64,000 bases of DNA, taken from contig JAHWIK010000027.1 of NCBI GenBank assembly GCA_019322485.1, positions 26,628 through 90,627 of the forward strand, in the 5' to 3' direction. Positions 36,901 through 45,141 of the stretch are shown one piece after another (position 1 is the first letter of the stretch; the number at the start of each line of letters is the position of its first letter). Position numbers and translations under genes: made by a program. Origin of the DNA: Candidatus Woesearchaeota archaeon. Lineage in GTDB: Archaea > Nanobdellota > Nanobdellia > Woesearchaeales > JAHWIC01. The notes under the pieces are model-generated. The model was not told the origin of the DNA. It saw only the letters and a program-made list of their open reading frames with translations, and did not search any database.

Positions 36901-39718
36901 GGACGGGGACTATGGAATCAAAGCACATAAAGAAACAGGCTATCCGGAATGGAGCTATAGGTATGACCAGATTAAGTTCAAAACAGGCCCTGACTCAGAT
37001 GAGGCTAGAAAGCCTACGCACAGGGACCATACTGGATACAATCCAGACAGATACATAGCAGAGCGTGATTTTGCTGGCTGCTTTGGGCAGAATTATGTGC
37101 TTGACTTGAAAGGCACCAGTAAAATGAAGCTTGATCCTTTCAAGGATCACATTGCGACATTCCAATGCTTATGTGTGAGTGGGGTATACAACAGGCTGCA
37201 GTTAATCAAGAACATACTTACTGCTATGCAGAACTGCCTTGTTACTGTAAGAACAACAGGTACTGCTGATACTGGTGTCTGTAAGGAATTGTTTTCGCAG
37301 TATGTTTGCTCATTAGTGTGGTACCTTATTTCTTTCCTGGAAACTGGCTGCCTGCCATGGGGCGGAAAAGGAATTGACTTATCAAAATCAAACGATAATA
37401 TATTAAATGCTGTCAAGGGCGGCACAAGTGCCATATTTGGAGGAATTGCAGAATCAGCAGCTGACTTAGCCTCAGATTATGGGAATGCACAGCTAAACAA
37501 TTTGATTGGAGCTGGCGAAGGAGCAATTGTAAGGAAGATTTGCATGGCTGCTTTTGGTTTTGACTGGGATTTTGATATTGAGGATTTGATGGATGTTGCT
37601 TACTCAACTCCTTATGCAACGTTGGTGCAGGCTGTAGCGCCAAGAAGGGAATATCTAACCTATGACCCAGTCAGTGGCCAGTCAAAATATGAGTACAGGG
37701 GCTCATGGATAATCAATCCTGGCTGTGATTTAGACAACTATAATGTTTACCTAAGCTGTGTTTCAAGGAATGAGATGGACAAATACCCTGGAATTAACTG
37801 CGATGCTGTTAATGACCCTGAGGGAGTTAACTGCGACTGCTTAAATCTTAACAAAGAAGAAGTAAAGCTGTTCTATGACGGCAGGGGCTTAAAACAAAGT
37901 ATTCTTGAAGATACTGACAAACATGACATCATAACATCAAGGAACAGGTTTGACCATCTTAAGTTTGAACTAAAGCCAGCGCATGATATACCCCAGCGTA
38001 CAAGGGAAAGGTGCTTCCCTGAGGGGCATGAAAATGGTGTATTCTATTTCCCAATAATGGATAAGACTGCAACTGATGTAGCCGCATGTTATGTTGATAT
38101 TGCTACTGGCACATTTAACTGCCTTGTAGGGCTGCCTTTCTTCAAAGCCAAGGGAACTGGCTACTTTGTTGACTTAAAGCTAAACGAACAAAAAGCAGAA
38201 GACCTTAAACAGCTTCAGGTTGGTCAGCAGCTGGTCTTAACCCCAAGTGTATGGAAAGCTGCTGGGCCTGACCTTTGCCTTTATGTTGAATATCTAAGTT
38301 CAGGCAAATATAATGAGGAAGGCTCGCCATTTATTGTTCCTGTAGAGCAGCTTGGAACCAGAGAATACCCTCCAATTATAATTAGTGATGGTGTTTCTAT
38401 GCGTGGTGTCCGGAGGTTCAACTTAAAGACCAGCAATCCTCCAGGAGGGGATATCATCCCAAGAACTCCTGAAATGGGGGCAAGGTTTGTTGCCGGAGAA
38501 ACAATGGTCGTTCATTTCTATGACAAAGGCAAACAAGGAGGCGGGCAAGGAGCTGATGGTATAATAACAATAAACAGGAATAGCCTTGATGAGGTAATGG
38601 TTGAGAGGGTAGACGGAAGCCCAATTGCAATAAAAGACTCTGGTTACTTGGATAAGGATAAGAATAAGTTCGTACTCAAGAAAGGAGGGATTGTGTTCTT
38701 GGTTGATACTGTTACATTGCCGACTGTTGATGGGAAGAAGGTTGAGCAGGTTGCCTTCACAATAGCCTCAGAAGAAAGGACTGTTGCTGCAGAGCAGGAA
38801 ACAAAAACATTAAAGGTTTCCCTGGTTTATCTAAAGGGGGATAATTCAACAAAGTATATCGGTGCTCAAAACTGCAATACTGCTGATAAAGTAAAGTACC
38901 AAGGAAAAACGCAGGAAAGGGAATACAGGATTACTGTAAAAACAGAGGTTGAGAGCGGGGTATGTCATTTTAACAGCACTGCTCCTGTTCCAAGGGCCTG
39001 TAAATGCGACGCCAGCACAAATAACTGCGGTTTAGATGCTGACTATAGATACTGCTATGCTAAAGAGGGAGAAGATAAAAGAAGCTGCCGTGCGTATCCA
39101 AAATGCCCGGATGAAGTAAAAGGACTGAGTATTGCCTGTGACTGTGATGGAGACGGCGCAATAAACAATATCACTGCCCTGGCAGAGATAAAGAAGATGA
39201 ACAACACCTGCGAAGGGGGGCCTGCGGAAAATAAATATTGTTGGAGTAAAGGTGGCGGGAAAAAGGGATGTCATGCAGATGCTAGTGGAGCTGCTCCTCC
39301 TGCGCCAGCTGCTGTGGGAGCTGCTGCTGGACCTGGTGCTGAGCCTCCTCCTGAACCTCCTGTTGTGGAAGTGTATACTTTCAGAAATGAACTTGTAGAC
39401 AAAAATCTGCGTTGGCGCAGGGACGGAAGCAATGAGTATGTAGGAACTTTTAGTAAAAAGGATGATTCAGTTAATATTGAACTTTATGAGGGATTTATGC
39501 AAAGAGTTAAACCCAGAACCCAGGAAATAAATGAGGATAATGCAAGGTCAATAATCTGCGATAGTGTGATACAGCTTCAGCATGAAGTGCATGGACTTAC
39601 TAGTTATTATCCTGTTGTTTTATATGATAAGGGAGCTATTACTTATCCCACTCCAGGCCAACAAAAAGAGGCCTATAAGCATTTATGCGAACCAGGGGCA
39701 AGCGGTGGAGCAGATTAA
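33923..39718 (+). CDS. surface cassette family A3: very large secreted/membrane protein
   Basis: 1931 residues. A signal peptide (~1-27) is followed by Ig-like domains and an FN3 domain at ~165-260 (VELGWHQANETDFDKYIIYRS). A hydrophobic helix lies near 646-668 (GIGCVIAFGLKTVATIYRR). A Cys-rich middle region follows. At 1082 begins CLCVSGVYN, with C-x14-C-x8-C, the A-family module. The last third contains beta domains, CxC pairs and an EF-hand-like DCDGDGAINN stretch, then an Ala/Pro/Gly linker and a 100-residue tail. It is much longer than A1/A2; the N-terminal Ig part aligns weakly while the membrane module is clearly related. It is coupled to C3 and followed 19 bp later by D3. Confidence 0.74.
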   Translation: MNHNKFIAMLLIKLILVMPLYTALVFAQPQQQGPSISVTIPRYYNKRVIDITGGVSPYSIVRLYVDNNLLMSLPRPETEDSVFEFNNINLGSHGTTRTIKIVAEDQAGNTNEEEFLITVDEEKPEISVRGIPEYAFESRIRLNGSVNKEVTINAYVVPAVIDTVEPAKIYGLENKSVRPNLVELGWHQANETDFDKYIIYRSDVGVIAAVSPVDYNAYNDVLVNSNETYTYRVAAMDLAGNVGGQSDPLTVTVPQGGRTGIKKPEAIDPSKDRGLQKTITATEDFNFEIELGEDGPYNIRLEATDAAGNTLIIENHTILDTKPPEFEEILPRTSTRIYETYAKEVDIEGRTKPFTKVKIYLNEISGVEDFSTISDSTGFFRLNDVDITSYFRGSLMPEHVGVGELESRYGVVEEESGRHARKVTIYFVAEDRFGRTAEATVIYNIVTCWEGKFEWNARPLLEYQSPSWLSVERLGEGTESIYFFFNFTYLGEGRDARIEGINFQRACDDYIMKDPRYNISCQIMPSSCTAKGNDDNTMQYVACDLGQYDGFNDFGEDDWVDFFGAINNEMIFPFRVTIRYSHIIGNNRTRGHQTFCEPVTFVVDSSKVDFRDVLPDWLLYDAVDSINETITTLNEWQEQIKNVLEYLGIGCVIAFGLKTVATIYRRFVCYWEGFQEETKKMFDKGVESGEYEAKEGEEACKAKQDERNKLSDADLETDCTQCHGAWDFEENLYIAYRTLCDRVFCHDSPARWTENKPDAELYEAAIKEVNQCGGDDRGVKGQPLTQISCAPLRKAGALDTPTIDKNNAGDECYQARVMLRDKIPDIVVFVKEKDSEEGKTGIHHFTSVSLQAPRAGFKPDINFYAKEVEGSLKNSYYTANVKTCEEVCGKESKHLRCIPSEQCLALNAPESEDKKKKIREMNIGLDPDKAKYSSKRAGYTRDCVFGNPSGYLPDKINYMNVEPDTEFPGDTLKNTKECCCVYESEKAPSKFYMDGDYGIKAHKETGYPEWSYRYDQIKFKTGPDSDEARKPTHRDHTGYNPDRYIAERDFAGCFGQNYVLDLKGTSKMKLDPFKDHIATFQCLCVSGVYNRLQLIKNILTAMQNCLVTVRTTGTADTGVCKELFSQYVCSLVWYLISFLETGCLPWGGKGIDLSKSNDNILNAVKGGTSAIFGGIAESAADLASDYGNAQLNNLIGAGEGAIVRKICMAAFGFDWDFDIEDLMDVAYSTPYATLVQAVAPRREYLTYDPVSGQSKYEYRGSWIINPGCDLDNYNVYLSCVSRNEMDKYPGINCDAVNDPEGVNCDCLNLNKEEVKLFYDGRGLKQSILEDTDKHDIITSRNRFDHLKFELKPAHDIPQRTRERCFPEGHENGVFYFPIMDKTATDVAACYVDIATGTFNCLVGLPFFKAKGTGYFVDLKLNEQKAEDLKQLQVGQQLVLTPSVWKAAGPDLCLYVEYLSSGKYNEEGSPFIVPVEQLGTREYPPIIISDGVSMRGVRRFNLKTSNPPGGDIIPRTPEMGARFVAGETMVVHFYDKGKQGGGQGADGIITINRNSLDEVMVERVDGSPIAIKDSGYLDKDKNKFVLKKGGIVFLVDTVTLPTVDGKKVEQVAFTIASEERTVAAEQETKTLKVSLVYLKGDNSTKYIGAQNCNTADKVKYQGKTQEREYRITVKTEVESGVCHFNSTAPVPRACKCDASTNNCGLDADYRYCYAKEGEDKRSCRAYPKCPDEVKGLSIACDCDGDGAINNITALAEIKKMNNTCEGGPAENKYCWSKGGGKKGCHADASGAAPPAPAAVGAAAGPGAEPPPEPPVVEVYTFRNELVDKNLRWRRDGSNEYVGTFSKKDDSVNIELYEGFMQRVKPRTQEINEDNARSIICDSVIQLQHEVHGLTSYYPVVLYDKGAITYPTPGQQKEAYKHLCEPGASGGAD

Positions 39719-39737
39719 GTAATTACTAAAATCCAAA

Positions 39738-40562
39738 ATGTCAAACCTAATAACAACTTCTCTAAAACAATCCTTTAAACTGGTAAAAAAACACAAAAGG
39801 ATAGTTTTAGGATTATTAATCCTGCAGATAATATTTCTCAGCCTGATGATTGGCTTGCAGATGCATTATCAGATGAAGGCATTTGAGGTTGCTGAAGTGG
39901 TGATGGAATATCTCGACCAGCAGGACCTGAGTGATATTGAGGTTGCAAAAAACATTGTTACTGGCAGCAATATACTGGGGGATGACCCCTTGATGATTTA
40001 CAGAAACTACAGAAAGATAGCTGGCTTTATGGTTAGATTAAGTATTTACAGCCTTGTTGTTTATCTCGTTTTTGGAAGCCTGAACTGGGCCCTAACAGAC
40101 CAGTTGATTTATGGGAAGAACAAAAAGAGATTCCTGGCTTATATTGGGAAGTTCTGTTTGCTTGCCATGGGTTTTTTGGCATTAATTTTCCTGCTTGCAT
40201 ATTCCAGCCTTAAAGGGGTGATTGGAGGGCTTATTTTAGAAACATTAACTTCTGGGAATTTTGTTTATCTGATTTTGGGGTTAGCATTGCTCTATTTCAT
40301 GTTTATCTCATTTGCATTGATATCAAGGATTAAATTCAAGGAGATATTAAGAAAGGCATTAATGCTCGGAGCAAAGAAAGCGCATATAATTCTGCTTGTG
40401 TATTTGATTAATTTAGTAATTATAGTTTTACTTGTTAGGCTGGTGCATTTCCTGAGCACAAAAAGTATTTTCCTGTTATCACTAGCTTTATTATTGCTGC
40501 TCTTTAGTATTGTATGGACAAGAATATTCCTGGTTTTGGTCGTTGACAAGTTAAAGATTTAG
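39738..40562 (+). CDS. surface cassette family D3: polytopic membrane protein
   Basis: 274 residues with about six helices. A basic N-terminus and first helix (~20-42) precede a ~55-residue acidic external loop, a second helix (~92-115) and a basic loop (YGKNKKR). Two helices follow, then a short basic stretch (SRIKFKEILRKA) and two final helices. The same plan is found in D1 at the end of the first cassette, although identity is low. It is the last gene of the operon and is convergent with the Tat-lipoprotein gene 5 bp away. I infer a membrane partner of the A/C proteins; no catalytic or transport motif is visible. Confidence 0.62.
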   Translation: MSNLITTSLKQSFKLVKKHKRIVLGLLILQIIFLSLMIGLQMHYQMKAFEVAEVVMEYLDQQDLSDIEVAKNIVTGSNILGDDPLMIYRNYRKIAGFMVRLSIYSLVVYLVFGSLNWALTDQLIYGKNKKRFLAYIGKFCLLAMGFLALIFLLAYSSLKGVIGGLILETLTSGNFVYLILGLALLYFMFISFALISRIKFKEILRKALMLGAKKAHIILLVYLINLVIIVLLVRLVHFLSTKSIFLLSLALLLLLFSIVWTRIFLVLVVDKLKI

Positions 40563-40567
40563 TTTTG

Positions 40568-41116
40568 TTATTTTACAGGTTCTCCATAAGGAAACTCTGG
40601 TTCTTTACCATAGTTACTCCATCCACTGCGTTCATATTGCTTAAGGGATGTTTCAAGCTCTTCTTTAGAAAATTCTCCTCTAAAAGTGTCAGTGTCCATG
40701 TGCACCCAAACACCATCAGCAGAAGACTCACTTATTGTGGGATCTGGAAAAGCTTTTTTGAACCCTTCTGAGGAGAATGAATCTATTGTAGGGTAAAGTG
40801 ACCAAACACGATAATTTGTTGTATTTACGAGAGCATCCCTGTGCGATTGCCCACTTCTCCACCAATACATCAATACTTGTCCGCAAGCGTCCTCTAATGA
40901 AACATCGTTTGCTTCTGCAATATTCTTTACATATTCAACTGCTCCTTTTTCAACCTTATATTTTCCAATCTGTGAGTAATCTGAGTTAATTGGTCTAACT
41001 AGATTTGAATCATCTTCTGCTCCACGAAAACATCCACCTAGAAAGCGAAGTACTAGATATCCAGCTCCAGCTCTTGCAGAACTTCTTAAGAAATCTCTTC
41101 TTGATTCATCTATCAA
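40568..41116 (-). CDS. predicted Tat-exported lipoprotein
   Basis: 182 residues. The start is a TTG (complement of 41114-41116): an in-frame TAG lies just upstream, and GAGGT sits ~8 nt before the TTG, so no ATG is possible. The N-terminus has a twin-arginine motif SRRDFL (5-10), a mildly hydrophobic segment, and a lipobox-like LGGC with Cys29, giving a folded, lipid-anchored product outside the membrane. The mature domain is small and unfamiliar, with Trp/Tyr-rich stretches such as LMYWWRSGQ. It lies 25 bp downstream of the HExxH protein gene and probably shares its mRNA. Function unknown. Confidence 0.65.
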   Translation of the reverse strand: MIDESRRDFLRSSARAGAGYLVLRFLGGCFRGAEDDSNLVRPINSDYSQIGKYKVEKGAVEYVKNIAEANDVSLEDACGQVLMYWWRSGQSHRDALVNTTNYRVWSLYPTIDSFSSEGFKKAFPDPTISESSADGVWVHMDTDTFRGEFSKEELETSLKQYERSGWSNYGKEPEFPYGEPVK

Positions 41117-41141
41117 TTTAAAGTACCTCTTCTACTCCTCG

Positions 41142-42323
41142 TCATTGCTCTCCATCAGCTTCTTCGCTGCCTGCATCAGGTTCAGCGCTTTCATCGTCAG
41201 CATCTGGTTCTTCTTCTGAGTTAGGTTCTCCTTCAGCATCAGCTTCGTCAGCATCTGGCTCCCCATCATCAGTTTCATTTGTTTTAGCATAATCAGCTTC
41301 TTTTTCTGACTCTTCTTTAAGCTCTTCTTCTACCATTGCTTTTGCATAATCAACAGCATCCTCATAATCAAGGCCTTCTTCCTCAATTGCTTGTCTGATA
41401 TAGGCTTCTAATCTAGCACCCAAACTTTTAATAAAACCATAATTTTCTCTAACCTCTCCAAGCCTTGTTTCAGCTATCCTAGCTAAATCAAGGTATAACT
41501 GGCGCTTAGATGACTCTGTTCTTGGAACAGTTAATGCGTGCCCCCTAGGCTCTTTCTCAGCAAGTTTTTTGAAGAATTCATGAATATGAGCCTCTAGCTC
41601 AGATTCGCTGTGAATCTTAAGCGCACCATGAGCAGCCATCTCATGCGCCATAATAAAATACATATCAAGAGTCTCAGGGTCCATATCATAGTAATCTGCT
41701 AATGCTTTAATCATTGCAGTGTAATCTTTGTTAACAGCCAGGGTTTTTCCATCAGTGGTTATTGCAGCAATATCTTGACCTGGCATAACCTCTCCAGCGA
41801 TTATATTGATTGCAATCTGCTCAATATTCAATTCTTTTCCTTTAGATAATGCCTTATACTCTTCTGTAGCCATATAATTCTTAATTTTTTGCCTTACAGT
41901 TTCAAGCATTGAGACTGCTTTTCCCACATCCTTAAGAGGAACAAGCATCAGCTCGTCATGGACATATTTGTTTAAGTAAGCAACAGCCAATCTCTGGTGC
42001 ATAGTCTGGACAGCTCCAATAAAAGGCATTCGGTTATCAGTTTCAATTGCATGAGAGCCTTCAAGCCAGCCTTCAAGGCTGCGTTCAATCATAACTGTAC
42101 GGTCAGCAAATAAGGCGTTATATCGGTCTAAATCAATACGCTGCTCTTGGTTATGCCTCTGCAAAGGGCTGGAAAGAACTGAAACTGATTTGCCATCAGC
42201 AATCCTGAAACTTCCCTGGTATACCCCTACTAAAGGAACGCTTACTGGTTTTGGCATTTCATAGCCTGCTCTAGCTAAACCTTCAACAGTAGGATACACC
42301 TCTATATTGCATAACATAGTCAT
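41142..42323 (-). CDS. putative zinc metallopeptidase-like protein (HEMAAH)
   Basis: 393 residues, no family recognised. Residues 227-232 read HEMAAH, an HExxH zinc-protease motif in a predicted helix (DMYFIMAHEMAAHGA). Glu residues at 242, 244 and 249 are candidate third ligands. Upstream segments are mixed alpha/beta. After a helical stretch the last ~55 residues are almost entirely Asp/Glu/Ala/Ser, an acidic low-complexity tail. No signal peptide, so it is probably cytoplasmic. A single motif is weak proof of peptidase activity. Its own promoter has TATA at 42353-42360 (minus strand), and the Tat lipoprotein follows in the same direction. Confidence 0.5.
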   Translation of the reverse strand: MTMLCNIEVYPTVEGLARAGYEMPKPVSVPLVGVYQGSFRIADGKSVSVLSSPLQRHNQEQRIDLDRYNALFADRTVMIERSLEGWLEGSHAIETDNRMPFIGAVQTMHQRLAVAYLNKYVHDELMLVPLKDVGKAVSMLETVRQKIKNYMATEEYKALSKGKELNIEQIAINIIAGEVMPGQDIAAITTDGKTLAVNKDYTAMIKALADYYDMDPETLDMYFIMAHEMAAHGALKIHSESELEAHIHEFFKKLAEKEPRGHALTVPRTESSKRQLYLDLARIAETRLGEVRENYGFIKSLGARLEAYIRQAIEEEGLDYEDAVDYAKAMVEEELKEESEKEADYAKTNETDDGEPDADEADAEGEPNSEEEPDADDESAEPDAGSEEADGEQ

Positions 42324-42352
42324 TTGTAACTATTAAAGAGTGGTAAAACTAG

Positions 42353-42370
42353 TATATAAAGGTTTCGGTT
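42353..42370 (-). promoter_or_regulatory. BRE/TATA promoter for the HEMAAH gene
   Basis: On the minus strand this reads ACCGAAACCTTTATATA, a strong BRE and TATA box centred ~33 bp from the start codon. The same ACCGAAACC block precedes the AbrB-like gene at 55241, and a close variant precedes the orphan gene at 43160. Confidence 0.6.
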
Positions 42371-42419
42371 TTTAAAGAGGAAATGCTAAGAACTTGCTAA
42401 ATAAAATTATGAGAAAAAG

Positions 42420-43160
42420 CTATTCTTTGCTGTACTCTGTTTGCATATCTTTAAAGTTTTTAAAGTGCTTTTTGTTTAGAGTTACGTGTTCAGCTGTTTT
42501 TGCTGCGCCAGTCCAATTTGCTTCAACATGAGTTAAATAATCATCGTTCTCTAGTCCTTTTGCCCACTCTGCTTTTGGATGAATAGCCTGGGCTTTCTTT
42601 TCTAAAGCACTCAGGTGCTCTTTATTATGGGTTATAGCTGAGCGATATTCACTCCTTATGTCTGTTGCTACGATCTCTCCACTTTTTTCTATTAAATCTT
42701 TCAGAGGTTTACTCTTATAGATATCCTCATAAGCATCCTCAGCAAGATGTTTTATTAATCCAAGACTATCTGCGCCAAGCGGTCTAAGATATTTGTCCAG
42801 GTAACTAAGAAGTACGTCTTCTGGCATACCTTCAACAGCCTTTTTTGTATGCCTCTTACCCACCACTGATTTTGCAATCTGTAAAACAATAGCTCTTGCA
42901 TGATTGTAATTGCCTTTAAGGTCCTGTTTTCCGATAGAGAATTCAGCTGGCATGCCAGTATCTTCATCCTTGGCGTGGCCAAGGCCTTTCTTGCTTGTTA
43001 AATACTTATTAATGCCCGCTTTGATTTCATCTCCAAGGGTACTCCTTATACGATCCAGTTTCTTAGTCCCAGCCTGACCTGGAACTGAATAATTTCTTAA
43101 TGATTTGAGAAGTGAAGTAAGATCTCTTTCATGCAATGATTTTTCGCCCTCGCCAGTCAT
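42420..43160 (-). CDS. orphan helical protein
   Basis: A 246-residue, predominantly helical, charged protein without signal peptide, membrane segment or Cys motif. I recognise no family. Features include an N-terminal basic helical part (ERDLTSLLKSLRNY) and a His/Lys-rich region near 175-200. It has its own promoter (minus strand ACCGAAAGGTTTATA, 43194-43208) and is separated by 96 bp from the HEMAAH gene, which also has its own. It is probably a real gene: the ATG is well placed and codon use resembles its neighbours. Confidence 0.55.
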   Translation of the reverse strand: MTGEGEKSLHERDLTSLLKSLRNYSVPGQAGTKKLDRIRSTLGDEIKAGINKYLTSKKGLGHAKDEDTGMPAEFSIGKQDLKGNYNHARAIVLQIAKSVVGKRHTKKAVEGMPEDVLLSYLDKYLRPLGADSLGLIKHLAEDAYEDIYKSKPLKDLIEKSGEIVATDIRSEYRSAITHNKEHLSALEKKAQAIHPKAEWAKGLENDDYLTHVEANWTGAAKTAEHVTLNKKHFKNFKDMQTEYSKE

Positions 43161-43193
43161 TTTTAATCAAAGACATTCCATGTAGCTCTCAAA

Positions 43194-43208
43194 TATAAAC
43201 CTTTCGGT
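43194..43208 (-). promoter_or_regulatory. BRE/TATA promoter for the 43160 gene
   Basis: The minus strand reads ACCGAAAGGTTTATA. The TATA is ~36 bp from the ATG. On either strand AAACC-TTTC-GGTTT also makes a small inverted repeat. Confidence 0.5.
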
Positions 43209-43247
43209 TTTCACTATGAAAGAATGGATATAAGTTTCAGCAAAAAC

Positions 43248-43255
43248 TTTATATA
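43248..43255 (+). promoter_or_regulatory. TATA box for the NTase-HEPN gene
   Basis: TTTATATA preceded by GCAAAAAC, centred ~31 bp from the ATG, so the leader is a few nucleotides at most. Confidence 0.55.
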
Positions 43256-43281
43256 CTACGCAGATAACTTTTTGACTTAAG

Positions 43282-45138
43282 ATGGCTAATAAAGAAAAAC
43301 AACCTAAAAAAGAGGAAAAACCTAAAGCTCCTGAAGGTGCAAAGGCAAAAGAACAGGAGATTCTTTCTAAGCTTCCAAAAGAAGCGCAGGAAAAGCTTAA
43401 AGAGATAAAGTCAAAGCTGGATAAATTCCAGAAAAGGGTAATTGAGAAGTTTGATAAGTATATTATGGGTATTGCTCTGCTGCCTCCACCAAAGCCAAAA
43501 AAGGAAGGTGAAAAGGTAGACAAGGACAAGATAAATGTTCTGGTGCTTGTTGATGATTCTGACAGTAAAAAGATGGGTAAGGGTGAGCTGAAGAAGAAGC
43601 TCCTTACAATTATAGACGGCATTGCAGTTGACATCGACAAAAACATCTTTCCTGATGTTGTTCTATTATCTGATTTATGGCAGTCATGCTATGACGGTAA
43701 ATATGATTTACTGCAGTTAATTGCCTTATCAGCCCCTATATTTGACAAGGGAATGCTTTCAGCAGTTAAGATAGCTGAAGTCCATAAGACTATGGTTCTA
43801 AAGAAGTTTGAGAAGTATATTGTGAGCTATGTTTTGGCAGGGAGCCTTGTACAAGGAAGGGCAACAAAAGAAAGTGACATTGATGTCTGGATTGTGATTG
43901 ATGATACTGATGTCAAAAAGATGACAAGGGCTGAGCTAAAGGATAAGCTAAGGGCAATTATCATAGGAATGGGCATTGAGGCTGGTGATATTACAGGAAT
44001 AAGAAACAAGATAAACATACAAGTGTATATCCTAACTGACTTCTGGGACAGCCTGAAAGAAGCAAATCCAATTATCTTCACCTTGTTAAGGGATGGTGTT
44101 CCATTCTATGACAGGGGCGTATTTATGCCATGGAAACTGCTGCTAAAGATGGGAAAGATAAAGCCGTCTGCAGAGGCAATTGATATGTTCATGAGTTCTG
44201 GGGACCAGATGATGAAGAGGGTAGAGTTCAAATTAAAGGACATAGGGATGGAAGACATCTATTATGCATTATTAACTCCATCACAGGCTGCATTAATGCT
44301 TTATGGTGTTGCACCGCCTTCGCCAAGGGAAACAGCAGAGCTTATGAGGGATATCTTTGTTAAAAAGGAGAAATTGATGGAAGATAAATTCATTAAGATA
44401 CTTGAGAATATTATACAGGTAAGGAAAGACATTGAGCATGGAACCAAAAAAGGACTAACAGGAAAAGAGGTTGATGAGCTATTGGGTGATGCGGATAAAT
44501 ACCTAAAAAGGATAAAGAGGCTTTTCTCACAGATAGAAAAAACAAGGGAAGAAGAAGACATGGTTCATATCTATGACAGTATTGTTACAATAATAAGGGA
44601 TGTCCTAAGGATGGAAGGTGTTGAACGTGTAAGTGATGTTGAGGTAGTGAAAATTTTTGAGGACGAGCTTATTGCGCAGGGAAAGATACCAGCAAAGTTC
44701 TTAAGAAGCCTGAATGAGATAATAAAAGCAAAGAAAGACTATGACGATAAAAAGCTAACAAAACAGGAAGTTGAGAAGGTAAAGCAGGAAGCTGGAGCAT
44801 TCGTTAAATTCCTGGTTGAGCACATGCAAAGAAAACGAGGCAGGGAATTGGAAAGAGCAAAGATAAGGGTAAAGCATGGCAACAGGTTTGGAGAGGTTCT
44901 TTTGCTTGGAGATGTTGCTTTTATCATACATGATATTGACAAGGAAGAAAAGGAAATGAGCAAGGCAAAGATTAATCCTGACGGCAGCTTAGGAACAACA
45001 CACACCAGCTCATTAGAGGAATTGGAAAAATCTCTTGCAAAGGTTGAGATTCCGCCAAAGGTATTCATCAAGGAACCAATCTTTGAGGACTTGAAGAAGA
45101 TATTTGGGAAGGATGTTGAAGTTCTGGTTAATTATTAG
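43282..45138 (+). CDS. duplicated nucleotidyltransferase domain fused to HEPN-like helical domain
   Basis: 618 residues. After a Lys/Glu/Pro-rich leader, two copies of an MNT-like nucleotidyltransferase fold occur. The second (~170-285) has the active-site signature GS at 187-188 and SDIDV with D199 and D201. The first (~50-165) keeps the scaffold (VLVLVDDSD-SKKM, LSDLW, IFDKG, matching VWIVIDDTD-VKKM, LTDFW, FYDRG) but lost the GS motif, so it is probably inactive. A helical region follows with RKDIEH at 381-386, matching the R-x4-H motif of HEPN domains. A basic and then a C-terminal mixed domain end it. MNT and HEPN are usually separate toxin-antitoxin proteins; here one chain carries both. 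RNase or nucleotidylation activity is inferred, not shown. Confidence 0.72.
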   Translation: MANKEKQPKKEEKPKAPEGAKAKEQEILSKLPKEAQEKLKEIKSKLDKFQKRVIEKFDKYIMGIALLPPPKPKKEGEKVDKDKINVLVLVDDSDSKKMGKGELKKKLLTIIDGIAVDIDKNIFPDVVLLSDLWQSCYDGKYDLLQLIALSAPIFDKGMLSAVKIAEVHKTMVLKKFEKYIVSYVLAGSLVQGRATKESDIDVWIVIDDTDVKKMTRAELKDKLRAIIIGMGIEAGDITGIRNKINIQVYILTDFWDSLKEANPIIFTLLRDGVPFYDRGVFMPWKLLLKMGKIKPSAEAIDMFMSSGDQMMKRVEFKLKDIGMEDIYYALLTPSQAALMLYGVAPPSPRETAELMRDIFVKKEKLMEDKFIKILENIIQVRKDIEHGTKKGLTGKEVDELLGDADKYLKRIKRLFSQIEKTREEEDMVHIYDSIVTIIRDVLRMEGVERVSDVEVVKIFEDELIAQGKIPAKFLRSLNEIIKAKKDYDDKKLTKQEVEKVKQEAGAFVKFLVEHMQRKRGRELERAKIRVKHGNRFGEVLLLGDVAFIIHDIDKEEKEMSKAKINPDGSLGTTHTSSLEELEKSLAKVEIPPKVFIKEPIFEDLKKIFGKDVEVLVNY

Positions 45139-45141
45139 AAA

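Noticed and set aside
43167..43646. 159-residue minus-strand frame overlapping the NTase gene start
   Set aside because: It is Ser/Phe-rich antisense of the Lys/Glu-rich leader, and its stop lies in the promoter region of the genuine divergent genes.
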